Shown one piece after another: positions 1 to 8,274 of a stretch of 63,234 nucleotides of DNA. Location of the stretch: the NCBI GenBank assembly GCA_947494095.1, contig CANLTI010000026.1, positions 1-63,234 of the forward strand, given 5' to 3'. Made by a program: the position numbers and the translations under genes. The DNA comes from an uncultured Pseudomonadales bacterium (GTDB lineage: Bacteria; Pseudomonadota; Gammaproteobacteria; Pseudomonadales; Cellvibrionaceae). The stretch's first letter is position 1, and the number at the start of each line of letters is the position of its first letter. The notes beneath the pieces are model-generated. The model made no database searches. It saw nothing but the letters and a program-made list of their open reading frames with translations, and had not been told where the DNA came from.

Positions 1-1
1 G

Positions 2-589
2 AACGATGCTGCGCCTGTCTCGGTTGAAAACGGCTTGTTCAGCATTGATGGCGGCGCCTACCAAGCAGGCGCGGCAACCATAAGCAACGGGCAAACTTTA
101 ACCGTGCAACTCACTGCCGCCGCGGGTTTTGAGCAAGAGGCCGTAGCCACGGTAACAGTGAATGAAACCGCCCAAGGCTTTAGCGCCACCACCGAAGCAC
201 AAGATATTACGCCTGACGCCTTTAGCTTTACCGCCCAAACCGGCGTGGCCAAAGGCGCGGTGATTACCTCGAATACCGTGACCATTACCGGCATGAACGA
301 TGCTGTGCCCGTCTCGGTTGAAAACGGCTTGTTCAGTATTGATGGCGGCGCCTACCAAGCAGGCGCGGCAACCATAAGCAACGGGCAAACTTTAACCGTG
401 CAACTCACTGCTGCCGCGGGTTTTGAGCAAGAGGCCGTAGCCACGGTCACCGTTAGCGAAATTACTCAAGATTTTAGCGCCACCACCGAAGCACAAGATA
501 TTACGCCTGACGCCTTTAGTTTTACCCCGCTGGTTGATGTCACACCCAATACACAGGTTATATCTGAGTTAGTGACTATTGAAGGCATT
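2..589 (+). repeat. 294-bp tandem repeat encoding Ig-like domains
   Basis: The sequence from position 1 recurs at 295 with very few differences (98 codons). A more diverged third unit begins near 589 (reading NDFAPISIDEGEYRINGG). The near identity of the first two copies indicates recent duplication or gene conversion. Confidence 0.85.
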
Positions 590-3500
590 AATGATTTTGC
601 GCCTATTAGTATTGATGAGGGTGAATACCGAATTAATGGCGGTGAGTTTACGCAAGCGCAGGGGGTTATAGCCGCAGGGCAAACACTTGAGGTGCGCCAT
701 ATGACGGCGATTGAGGTAAGCAGCCAAAAGCACTCGTCTTTAACTGTGGGTACAGAGGTTGTTGTTTTTACCAGCACCACATCGGCTAATTTTGTCAATA
801 AGCCCCCACAATGGCTAACCGCCGCCTTAACCGCAAAGCAGGCCATTAGTACCACGGCCGATGGCGCTCAGTCTGTGACCACAGCCGATGTGGATGGTGA
901 TGGCGATTTAGATGTGCTCTCGGCCTCAGGCGGGGATAACAAAATTGCGTGGTACCAAAACGATGGCCACCAAGGCTTTAGCGAGCAGGTGATTAGCACC
1001 ACGGCCAACGGGGCTACTTCTGTGACCACAGCCGATGTGGATGGTGACGGCGATATGGATGTGCTCTCGGCCTCAGAATTTGATAACAAAATTGCCTGGT
1101 ACCAAAACGATGGCCACCAAGGCTTTACCGAACAGGTGATTAGCACCGCGGCCAGAAGGGCTCAGTTTGTGACCACAGCCGATGTGGATGGTGATGGCGA
1201 TTTGGATGTGCTCTCGGCCTCAGTTAATGATAACAAAATTGCGTGGTACCAAAACGATGGCAACCAAGGTTTTACCGAGCAGGTGATTAGCACCACGGCC
1301 GATGGGGCTTATTCTGTGACCACGGCGGATGTGGATGGTGATGGCGACTTGGATGTGCTCTCGGCCTCAGCCCGTGATGACAAAATTGCGTGGTACCAAA
1401 ACGATGGCCGCCAAGGCTTTAGCGAGCAGGTGATTAGCACCGCGGCCGATGGTGCTAGGTCAGTCACCACAGCCGATGTGGATGGCGATGGCGATTTAGA
1501 TGTACTCTCGGCCTCATACAATGATAACAAAATTGCCTGGTACCAAAATGATGGTAGCCAAGGCTTTACCGAGCAGGTGATTAGCACCACGGCCAATGGG
1601 GCTATTTCTGTGACCACAGCCGATGTGGATGGCGATGGCGATATGGATGTGCTCTCGGCCTCACGCGATGATGACAAAATTGCGTGGTACCTTAATGATG
1701 GCAACCAAGGCTTTAGCGAGCAGGTGATTAGCACTACGGCCGATAGGGCTTACTCTGTGGCGGTGGGGGATGTGGATAGCGATGGTGTTTTAGAGGTGTT
1801 CTCGGCCTCTTATAATGACGACACGATTGCCTGGTACCGCTTACCCCATACGGGGTTTAACGTGGCCGCTGGGGTGTTAAGTGTGGGTACTGTGGCGGCG
1901 ACAGATGCCGACAATAACCCGCTGGCGTACAGTATTGGCTCTGGCCCCGATGCCGCGCTGTTTAGCGTGAATAGCTTGGGCGAAATCAGCTTTATCCTGC
2001 CCCCCGATGTGGCTAACCCCGCCGATAGCAATAGCGATAATGTGTATGTCTTTAACGTATTGGTGAACGATGGTTACAGCACGACTAGTCGTTTGGTTGA
2101 GGTGCAGGTGTACCGCGATGACGACGATGACGACGACGATGGCGTAGCGGATGATGACGATGCCTTTCCGCTGGACCCGAGCGAATCAATCGATACCGAT
2201 GGCGATGGCATTGGCAATAATACCGATACCGATGATGATGGCGATGGCACAAACGATACCAAAGATAATGCCCCGCTTGATGCAAACAGTACCGCTAGCC
2301 CACAATGGCTAACCGCCGCCTTAACCGCAAAGCAGGCCATTAGCACCACGGCCTATGACGCTCGTTCTGTGACCACGGCCGATGTGGATGGTGATGGCGA
2401 CTTAGATGTACTCTCGGCCTCAGAATTTGATGACAAAATTACCTGGTACCAAAATGATGGCCATCAAGGCTTTACCGAGCAGGTGATTAGCACCACGGCC
2501 AATGGGGCTTATTCTGTGACCACGGCCGATGTGGATGGCGATGGCGACTTAGATGTGCTTTCGGCCTCATTTTATGATGACAAAATTGCGTGGTACCAAA
2601 ACGATGGCAACCAAGGCTTTAGCGAGCAGGTGATTAGCACCACGGCCAATGGGGCTATTTCTGTGACCACGGCCGATGTGGATGGCGATGGCGATTTAGA
2701 TGTGCTTTCGGCCTCAGCCCGTGATAACAAAATTGCGTGGTACCAAAATGATGGCAGTCAAGGTTTTACCGAACGAGTGATTAGCACCGTGGCCGTTGGG
2801 GCTATTTCTGTGACCACAGCCGATGTGGATGGTGATGGCGACTTGGATGTACTCTCGGCCTCAGTTAATGATGACAAAATTGCCTGGTACCAAAACGATG
2901 GCAGCCAAGGCTTTAGCGAGCAGGTGATTAGCACCGCGGCCGATGGTGCTAGGTCAGTCACCACAGCCGATGTGGATGGCGATGGCGATATGGATGTGCT
3001 CTCGGCCTCATACGATGATAACAAAATTACGTGGTACCAAAACGATGGCCACCAAGGCTTTAGCGAGCAGGTGATTAGCACCACGGCCAGAGGGGCTCAG
3101 TCTGTGACCACAGCCGATGTGGATGGCGATGGTGATTTGGATGTACTCTCGGCCTCACAAAGTGATGACAAAATTGCGTGGTACCTTAATGATGGCCACC
3201 AAGGCTTTAGCGAGCAGGCGATTAGCACCGCGGCCGATGGGGCTCGTTCTGTGGCGGTGGGGGATATGGATGGTGATGGTATTTTAGAGGTGTTCTCGGC
3301 CTCGACCAATGACGACACGATTGCCTGGTACCGCTTGCCCCGTACGGGGTTTAGCGTGGCCTCTGGGGTGTTAAGTGTGGGTACTGTGGCGGCGACAGAT
3401 GCCGACAATAACCCGCTGGCGTACAGCATTGACTCTGGCCCCGATGCCGCGCTGTTTAGCGTGAATAGCTTGGGTGAAATCAGCTTTATCCTGCCCCCCG

Positions 3501-3616
3501 ATGTAGCTAACCCCGCCGATAGCAATGGCGATAATGTGTATGTCTTTAACGTATTGGTGAATGATGGTTACAGCAGCGCGACTAGTCGTTTGGTTGAGGT
3601 AACTGTTACGCCTTAA
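2..3616 (+). CDS. Giant FG-GAP/VCBS repeat surface protein (5' partial)
   Basis: The reading frame is open to the left edge, so only the last 1204 residues are visible. Visible residues 1-98 and 99-196 are near-identical Ig/cadherin-like repeats, with a diverged third copy after them. About 270-600 and 765-1110 are two blocks of 49-residue FG-GAP repeats carrying DVDGDGDLD calcium-binding loops and the motif IAWYQNDG. Each block ends in a cadherin-like domain (GVLSVGTVAATDADNNPL). Between the blocks is an Asp-rich, thrombospondin type 3-like segment (DTDGDGIGNNTDTDDDGDG). Such proteins are usually secreted, calcium-stabilised adhesins or matrix proteins. No C-terminal anchor or sorting signal is recognisable; the protein stops shortly after the last cadherin-like domain. 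Signal peptide and secretion route lie outside the window. The family call is firm; the biological role is inferred. Confidence 0.85.
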   Translation, partial: NDAAPVSVENGLFSIDGGAYQAGAATISNGQTLTVQLTAAAGFEQEAVATVTVNETAQGFSATTEAQDITPDAFSFTAQTGVAKGAVITSNTVTITGMNDAVPVSVENGLFSIDGGAYQAGAATISNGQTLTVQLTAAAGFEQEAVATVTVSEITQDFSATTEAQDITPDAFSFTPLVDVTPNTQVISELVTIEGINDFAPISIDEGEYRINGGEFTQAQGVIAAGQTLEVRHMTAIEVSSQKHSSLTVGTEVVVFTSTTSANFVNKPPQWLTAALTAKQAISTTADGAQSVTTADVDGDGDLDVLSASGGDNKIAWYQNDGHQGFSEQVISTTANGATSVTTADVDGDGDMDVLSASEFDNKIAWYQNDGHQGFTEQVISTAARRAQFVTTADVDGDGDLDVLSASVNDNKIAWYQNDGNQGFTEQVISTTADGAYSVTTADVDGDGDLDVLSASARDDKIAWYQNDGRQGFSEQVISTAADGARSVTTADVDGDGDLDVLSASYNDNKIAWYQNDGSQGFTEQVISTTANGAISVTTADVDGDGDMDVLSASRDDDKIAWYLNDGNQGFSEQVISTTADRAYSVAVGDVDSDGVLEVFSASYNDDTIAWYRLPHTGFNVAAGVLSVGTVAATDADNNPLAYSIGSGPDAALFSVNSLGEISFILPPDVANPADSNSDNVYVFNVLVNDGYSTTSRLVEVQVYRDDDDDDDDGVADDDDAFPLDPSESIDTDGDGIGNNTDTDDDGDGTNDTKDNAPLDANSTASPQWLTAALTAKQAISTTAYDARSVTTADVDGDGDLDVLSASEFDDKITWYQNDGHQGFTEQVISTTANGAYSVTTADVDGDGDLDVLSASFYDDKIAWYQNDGNQGFSEQVISTTANGAISVTTADVDGDGDLDVLSASARDNKIAWYQNDGSQGFTERVISTVAVGAISVTTADVDGDGDLDVLSASVNDDKIAWYQNDGSQGFSEQVISTAADGARSVTTADVDGDGDMDVLSASYDDNKITWYQNDGHQGFSEQVISTTARGAQSVTTADVDGDGDLDVLSASQSDDKIAWYLNDGHQGFSEQAISTAADGARSVAVGDMDGDGILEVFSASTNDDTIAWYRLPRTGFSVASGVLSVGTVAATDADNNPLAYSIDSGPDAALFSVNSLGEISFILPPDVANPADSNGDNVYVFNVLVNDGYSSATSRLVEVTVTP
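805..3605 (+). repeat. Large internal duplication (offset 1494 bp) of an FG-GAP block plus cadherin-like domain
   Basis: The segment starting CCCACAATGGCTAACC at 805 recurs at 2299. Each copy carries several 147-bp FG-GAP units and ends in an almost identical cadherin-like domain (about 1855-2109 and 3349-3605). The two copies are joined by the Asp-rich segment at about 2112-2295. Confidence 0.85.
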
Positions 3617-3922
3617 TACCGTTACTGAGAGTATGCATGGTTAGGGACGAGGCAGTTATAGGTTGTCTAATGAGACGCAGATTTTGCTTTCTCAGTAAGG
3701 CGCTCGAAGGTGCGCATGCTTGGGTATGTAGCGCTTAGAGAACGCAGCTGAGGGAGTAAAAAACCCGTATTATTGGATAAAGGATTGCTGCCTTGCCCTT
3801 TAATGTAGCCATTTGTACTTGACTCACGTAGCGCCAAAGGCCTCAATCATGCTTGCTTTGGTCATGTAGCAATGACTGCCAAACAATGCTTATATAGGGC
3901 TTTACTCAAAAGGAGGCGCACT
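3617..3922. other. Intergenic region before nudF
   Basis: About 300 bases without a convincing gene. No clear terminator for the upstream surface protein was found. The end of the region carries the nudF ribosome-binding site. Confidence 0.5.
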
Positions 3923-4498
3923 GTGAGCGCAAAGCAAGTTGTAATACGTAAAAAAGAGGCCTTAACTGATGGCTTTTTAACCGTTAACCGCATTACGCTA
4001 GAGCATACTTTGTTTAGTGGCGAGATGAGCGAGCCGATTGTGCGCGAAGTTATGGAGCGTGGTCATTCGGTGGCTGTGCTCTTACACGACCCTGCGAAAG
4101 ATGAGATTGTGTTGGTTGAGCAGTTTCGCATTGGTGCACTAAATGGCCCCTCGGCTTGGCTTACAGAGCTTGTTGCTGGGGTAGTAGAGGCTGGCGAAAA
4201 CTTAGAAGAAGTGGCTCGGCGAGAGGCACTAGAAGAAAGTGGCGCTCAGGTGCATAAGCTTGAATATATTACCCAATATTATTGCTCGGCTGGCGGTAGC
4301 ACCGAAACAACCGCTATATTTTATGCGCAAATTGATGCCTCACAGGTTGAAGGTATACATGGTGTTAAAAGTGAGCATGAAGATATTCGCGTTGTAAAGA
4401 TCGCGGTAGAGGCATTTAAAGCGCTCCTTAATAGCCAGCAAATACATACGGCCAGTTTGATGATTGCGGGGTTATGGTTTTTTAATGCAAAGCGCTAG
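3923..4498 (+). CDS. nudF: ADP-ribose pyrophosphatase, Nudix family
   Basis: 191-residue Nudix hydrolase predicted to cleave ADP-ribose to AMP and ribose 5-phosphate in the cytoplasm. The Nudix box is visible as GVVEAGENLEEVARREALEE followed by SG, matching GX5EX7REUXEEXGU. The C-terminal HTASLMIAGLWF ending is typical of the NudF group. An upstream in-frame ATG at 3872 exists, but the GTG at 3923 has a near-perfect AGGAGG (3911-3916) six bases upstream, so I chose the GTG. A strong terminator follows (4511-4543), so it is probably monocistronic. It has no evident link to the secretion genes. Length and motifs fit the family well. Confidence 0.93.
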   Translation: MSAKQVVIRKKEALTDGFLTVNRITLEHTLFSGEMSEPIVREVMERGHSVAVLLHDPAKDEIVLVEQFRIGALNGPSAWLTELVAGVVEAGENLEEVARREALEESGAQVHKLEYITQYYCSAGGSTETTAIFYAQIDASQVEGIHGVKSEHEDIRVVKIAVEAFKALLNSQQIHTASLMIAGLWFFNAKR

Positions 4499-4510
4499 CG
4501 ATTAATAGCC

Positions 4511-4543
4511 CAGCGGCCTAGATGGGTGAGGCCGCTGGTTTTT
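4511..4543 (+). terminator. Rho-independent terminator of nudF
   Basis: Perfect 8-bp stem CAGCGGCC (4511-4518) / GGCCGCTG (4530-4537), followed by G and five T (4539-4543), twelve bases after the nudF stop codon. Confidence 0.85.
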
Positions 4544-4546
4544 GCT

Positions 4547-4600
4547 GGTAACTATATTAAAGGTAACTATATTAAAGGTAATTATTTAGGTAACTACTTA
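4547..4600. repeat. Short tandem repeat
   Basis: GGTAACTATATTAAA occurs twice back to back (4547-4561 and 4562-4576). It is followed by two 12-base degenerate units starting GGTAAYTA (4577-4588 and 4589-4600). No coding potential is apparent. Confidence 0.8.
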
Positions 4601-4602
4601 GG

Positions 4603-4671
4603 GTACGGAAATCGGGCGCTCATGAATCATTGACTGGCCTGCTCAAGCCACCTGCGAGTTTGTACTCCTCC
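4603..4671 (+). repeat. Dispersed REP-like repeat, copy A
   Basis: Shares blocks GGGCGCT, ATGAATCATTGACTGG, GCTCAAGCCA and CTGCGA with the reverse complement of 7256-7329, allowing a small gap and scattered substitutions. The pair is inverted and encloses the protease-like gene and the TIGR02270 gene. Confidence 0.75.
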
Positions 4672-4784
4672 CTTCCCTTATAACTACGCTGTATGAATAG
4701 CCTAGGTAACCCCGTTAAATGTTCTCTGGTGAGCACGTTGAGCTGCTAAGTTTAATTTAGGCGGTGCAGCGGTGGGGTTAGGCT

Positions 4785-5669
4785 ATGTTTTTACACCTGT
4801 TTTTACACATGTTTTTCATGCTATGGCGTTGGCGTTTTTGGGACGTGGCGGGCAGTGTAGGGGGTCGATATAACCTTTATAGGCTACGGTTGTGCAGCGG
4901 CAAAGAGTCTCAAAGGTTTTTTTTACCTATATTGTTACTCATAGCGGCAACACAATTAGCCTCGCCATCTTCTAACAGCCCTTTACCCTCGACTCGCTTG
5001 GATAGGCTCGAGCCTGCTGTTGGTGTGTTACATCAATCGGCGGTCATCACGGGCACTTCGCTTAGCCATAAGCTACAGAGCACAGCTCGTACGCAAGCGA
5101 TATTTAATGTACTTAATGCGCATTATCAAGCCACAGGGCCGGTGCCTGTTCATTCTGAGTTTGCGCATGCTGAGCCCCTCAATATTGTACAAACATTATC
5201 TGCATTGGCTAATTATTACCAACAATACCCCGAGGCATCAAAACTGATACTGGGCCTTGCTGATCATAAATGGACACTAAAATATTTACCAAAGACATTA
5301 AAAACACAAGTCACCGGTAGTCGCTTGGCTATTGACCATGCCACGATTTATTTTGACCCTAAAAGTGGAGCAAAGCTTAAATTTCATAACTTGTGCGACT
5401 CTAAAAAACCCTTTTGCATTGCCTCACCTGCCGATGCGCTACTGCATGAGTTACTGCACTTAGATGTAATGTTAAATGACCCTCAGACCTTTATTTCACA
5501 AGGTGGTTTATCACCGTATTCCTACCCTGCGGCGCACGAGCAGCATATTATTGCCCTCGAAAATAAGCTATATGGGCGCATGAGCCGCCGAGATCAAACC
5601 CCTAGGCCTATTCGAGCTGACCATAAAGGGCGGCATATATTAGTCGCCTGTGTAACCTGTATTGAGTAA
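4785..5669 (+). CDS. Putative secreted zinc metallopeptidase with HExxH motif (M91-like)
   Basis: A zincin signature HELLH is at residues 221-225 (LLHELLHLDV), followed 27 residues later by a Glu (E252 in AAHEQHIIALEN) that could be the third ligand. The HELxH then E..xLENxLYG..xxxPR spacing resembles the M91/NleD-type effector peptidases; this is a motif-level comparison only. A hydrophobic stretch near residues 46-62 (FFLPILLLIAATQLAS) looks like a signal peptide or anchor, so the catalytic part probably acts outside the cytoplasm. Two cysteines just before the active site (NLCDSKKPFC) could form a disulfide. The start is uncertain: ATG 4785 gives an odd aromatic N-terminus, whereas an in-frame TTG at 4890 would place the hydrophobic stretch as a normal signal peptide. 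Its position beside T6SS genes makes a secreted effector possible but unproven. Confidence 0.6.
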   Translation: MFLHLFLHMFFMLWRWRFWDVAGSVGGRYNLYRLRLCSGKESQRFFLPILLLIAATQLASPSSNSPLPSTRLDRLEPAVGVLHQSAVITGTSLSHKLQSTARTQAIFNVLNAHYQATGPVPVHSEFAHAEPLNIVQTLSALANYYQQYPEASKLILGLADHKWTLKYLPKTLKTQVTGSRLAIDHATIYFDPKSGAKLKFHNLCDSKKPFCIASPADALLHELLHLDVMLNDPQTFISQGGLSPYSYPAAHEQHIIALENKLYGRMSRRDQTPRPIRADHKGRHILVACVTCIE

Positions 5670-5831
5670 ATAAGCTACCCATATTTTTAATTTGTTGCGT
5701 GGCTAAAAGCCGTTGGTTTAGATTGACAAAAATCATAAAGCGTTAAAAGGTTTACGGTGCGTAAGTATCACTTTTTTAATAATATGTGAGATACTATACC
5801 GCTACGTATATTTACCCTAGACACTTTTTTA

Positions 5832-7079
5832 TTGGATTGTTTCTTGTCTTCTCATAACGCTAGCAATGCTTTTCTACCTATTTATGAACGCTATGTCGAT
5901 GAGGCGTCTTTTTTGTGGGTGCTCTTAGGTGTTGCGCAATCACAGCCTCACTATAACCCCGATGATATTAAAGCGTTAGAGACACGTATTAGCCGGCAAC
6001 TCGACGGCATTATGACGGCACCTAATGTGGCGTGGCCTTTATGTGTGGATGCGCTGGCGCTAGCTGACCCCGGTGAAGCATTCACCGCTTCGGCTATTGC
6101 TTTTCGTTGTGGTGATTTTGATAAAATTCAAACAGCTGTTGAGGCTTCGGTTAAAAATGCTGAAATGCTGCGTGGCCTAATCTCGGCGTTAGCTTGGGTC
6201 ACGGGCGCACAATGCCACAGCTGGGTTGTAAAATTCTTTTCGAGCAAAGACTTTTGCCATAAGCGTATTGCCTTAGAGGCTTGTGATTTACGCGATGAAA
6301 ACCCTGCTATGTATTTGACCCATATTTTAAGGCGAGAAGATTGCTGTCAAGATCTTGCCTTATATGCCTGTGCCTTACGCAGCATTGGTAAATTTAAACG
6401 AGCCGATTTACTCGAAGATGCGAAGATAGCCGCCTCTCATGCCGATGAGACCATCCGATTTTGGGCGATTTATGCGTTAATTTTATTGGGTGAGCGATCA
6501 TACGTTGCTTTGTTAAAGCCCTATGTAATGGCTGATGGCCCGTTGCGTGATGAGGCCATTCAATTAGCCTTTCGGGCTTTGTCCGTCACAGAGGCCAGAA
6601 CTTGGATTGGAGAATTAGCCGCACAACAGCCAGGCTCGCGTGAAATTATTACGGCAACAGCTGCGCTAGGCGACCCGCATGCCATTAATTGGTTGATTGC
6701 TCAAATGAATAATATGGCGTTAGCGCGTTTGGCTGGGGAAGCTTTTACAACCCTTACAGGTATTCATTTGGTTGATAATAGCTTGGCTGATGAAAATCTG
6801 AATGCTGAAGATTTACCTGATGATGATAGCTTCACTGCCATGGATGCAGATGAAAATCTGCCTTTTCCCGTGCCCAATAAAGTCGCTGACAAGTGGCGCC
6901 TTATAGCCGCTAACTTTATTTCAGGGCAGCGCTATTTTATGGGTAAACCAATCAATGATAATACCTTGCTCGCTCAGCTTCACCAAGGTTATGCCCGCCA
7001 TCGTCAAGCTGCAGCCCTAGAGTTAGCACTTAGAGATAAACAATTGATGCTAAAAAATACGCGTGCAAAGCTAGCGTAA
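5832..7079 (+). CDS. TIGR02270-family T6SS-associated protein (HEAT-like repeats)
   Basis: A roughly 415-residue cytoplasmic protein with no signal peptide. The visible hallmarks are an N-terminal IYERYVDEASFLW motif, alternating helical repeats through the middle (alanine and leucine rich, HEAT-like), and a C-terminal QRYFMGKPINDNTLLAQLHQG motif followed by a basic helical tail. I recognise these as the TIGR02270 family, which often accompanies type VI secretion loci; its molecular role is not known. No early ATG exists. The choices are TTG 5832 or TTG 5844, the latter having a GGA about seven bases upstream, so the first four residues are uncertain. A possible terminator follows at 7107-7136. 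It lies outside the main T6SS operons but on the same side. Confidence 0.75.
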   Translation: MDCFLSSHNASNAFLPIYERYVDEASFLWVLLGVAQSQPHYNPDDIKALETRISRQLDGIMTAPNVAWPLCVDALALADPGEAFTASAIAFRCGDFDKIQTAVEASVKNAEMLRGLISALAWVTGAQCHSWVVKFFSSKDFCHKRIALEACDLRDENPAMYLTHILRREDCCQDLALYACALRSIGKFKRADLLEDAKIAASHADETIRFWAIYALILLGERSYVALLKPYVMADGPLRDEAIQLAFRALSVTEARTWIGELAAQQPGSREIITATAALGDPHAINWLIAQMNNMALARLAGEAFTTLTGIHLVDNSLADENLNAEDLPDDDSFTAMDADENLPFPVPNKVADKWRLIAANFISGQRYFMGKPINDNTLLAQLHQGYARHRQAAALELALRDKQLMLKNTRAKLA

Positions 7080-7106
7080 TTGTAACTATTCAGCTCAGCT
7101 GATAAA

Positions 7107-7136
7107 CCTCACCTGACGGGTGCTGAGGATTGTTTT
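7107..7136 (+). terminator. Possible terminator after the TIGR02270 gene
   Basis: CCTCA (7107-7111) pairs with TGAGG (7124-7128), with partial inner pairing, followed by ATTGTTTT. It is a weak, imperfect stem. Confidence 0.4.
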
Positions 7137-7156
7137 CTGGGCATTTAAGCACCGGG

Positions 7157-7329
7157 CCTTGCAGGGAGAGCAAGGGACAGACAGTGCAGGAGCACACTGT
7201 CGAGAGCGCTTATATAGCGACCAGCCCCAGCATGGATGCGTGGAGGTAGACTTTGCAGGAGCACAAAGTCGCAGATGGCTTGAGCGGCCGCGGCCCAGTC
7301 AATGATTCATTAGCGCCCAACTCCGGTAC
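7157..7329. repeat. REP-like hairpin cluster including repeat copy B
   Basis: Three hairpins lie in tandem. CCTTGC/GCAAGG is at 7157-7175. GACAGTG/CACTGTC is at 7180-7201 and GACTTTG/CAAAGTC at 7249-7270. The last two have perfectly paired but different 7-bp stems around an identical 8-base loop, CAGGAGCA. Positions 7256-7329 are the inverted counterpart of the repeat at 4603-4671. The stretch 7080-7360 otherwise holds no credible gene. Confidence 0.75.
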
Positions 7330-7360
7330 ACTTGAATAGTTACGCGTAATTTTAATACGG

Positions 7361-7639
7361 TTAGTCAAATAATGTTTTAGGGGCTTGCACAATTATGGGT
7401 TCGTAAAGCTCGCCAAAAAAATTATGAAGTTTGAGTTTTTGCTTCTTTTGTTGGGTACGCTCAGCTTCTTGCCAAGGCACCACATAAAGAATTTTTGGTA
7501 ACTCTTTATTGCCTTTAATTGTAATGGTCTCAAGCTTAATTTTATCTTCTGCTATGCAAGGCTCCAGCAGCGCAGTGGTACCGAGTAATACTCCGACGGG
7601 AATCATTAATCTTAGCGTTTTTTGAATTTTAATCGGCAT
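7361..7639 (-). CDS. Small exported protein of the TPR/ExbBD module
   Basis: 92 residues with an N-terminal signal-like segment (LMIPVGVLLGTTALLEPCIA) and a compact mature part containing ITIKGNKELPKILYVVPWQ. I have the impression of similar ELPKxLYxVPW proteins beside ExbB/ExbD/AgmX-like clusters in other gammaproteobacteria, but could not search. The chosen start ATG (7637-7639) lies two bases after the stop of the upstream TPR lipoprotein gene. A longer in-frame start at 7684 would overlap that gene and spoil the signal peptide. It is the last gene of the minus-strand T6SS/TPR operon. A periplasmic or envelope location is inferred; the function is unknown. Confidence 0.6.
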   Translation of the reverse strand: MPIKIQKTLRLMIPVGVLLGTTALLEPCIAEDKIKLETITIKGNKELPKILYVVPWQEAERTQQKKQKLKLHNFFGELYEPIIVQAPKTLFD

Positions 7640-7641
7640 GG

Positions 7642-8274
7642 TTAATCTTCTCGGGCAGCTGATTGCTCTAGCGATTTTATCCATTTCTGAGTGTCTTCAT
7701 CTATAAAATCGATTAATAAAAGGTAGGTTTGGTACAGTTCAATGGCACCTTTTAAATCTTGATAATAAGTATCATAAATAAAAGCTAAATTATAATAGGG
7801 CTGGGCATATTTTTTGTCGAGTTCAATCGCCTTTTTAAAGTAAATATCAGCATCACTTGGGCGCTGATCTTCAAGTGCAATAATACCCAATAAATTTTGA
7901 GCAAGCGGCGAGTATGCATTTTTAGCTAAAAGAGTGTTGGCCAATTTACGGTTGTTTGTTTTATAGGCGCTTAAGGCATAATGAGCGGCAATATCGTTGT
8001 TTACTGGGTATTGATCATGCAGTACTTTTAGGCTTTTTTTAGCTGATTCAAAATCATCATTATTGATGAGTTCTATCGCATCATTTAAGGCTTTTTTGTG
8101 TAATACAGATAAAGGTGCATCGTTAATAATATCATGATTATTGATCGGCTCAGTCGTTAGCGGTGTATCTTTAACCGGGTTAGAGGTACAGCTAGCTAGT
8201 ATAAACACCGTAAGACTCATCGTTAATAGCGCTTTAGTTATTGAGCTATACAGGGCTAATTGAATTTTAATCAT
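7642..8274 (-). CDS. TPR-containing outer-membrane lipoprotein (210 aa)
   Basis: A lipoprotein signal peptide ends in the lipobox ILASC (Cys29). The mature part is a run of TPR-like helix pairs, for example DADIYFKKAIELDKKYAQPYYNLAFIYD, a good TPR consensus. TPR lipoproteins normally act as periplasmic scaffolds for envelope complexes. The gene start overlaps the end of the 943-residue TPR lipoprotein gene by 8 bases, and the 92-aa exported protein follows after 2 bases, so the three are translationally coupled. Size and arrangement recall the small TPR lipoproteins of the Myxococcus Glt system (GltE-like); that comparison is contextual and not sequence-tested. Confidence 0.7.
   Translation of the reverse strand: MIKIQLALYSSITKALLTMSLTVFILASCTSNPVKDTPLTTEPINNHDIINDAPLSVLHKKALNDAIELINNDDFESAKKSLKVLHDQYPVNNDIAAHYALSAYKTNNRKLANTLLAKNAYSPLAQNLLGIIALEDQRPSDADIYFKKAIELDKKYAQPYYNLAFIYDTYYQDLKGAIELYQTYLLLIDFIDEDTQKWIKSLEQSAARED

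Noticed and set aside
1810..3525. Several minus-strand frames opposite the FG-GAP gene
   Set aside because: They repeat with the 147-bp period of the real gene and are shadows of it.
4547..4600. Considered a CRISPR-like array or iteron set
   Set aside because: Only two exact 15-base units plus two degenerate ones, directly abutting with no spacers and no replication gene nearby.
7120..7305. 61-codon plus-strand frame between the TIGR02270 gene and the exported small protein
   Set aside because: It runs through the REP-like hairpins and has no protein-like pattern or ribosome site.
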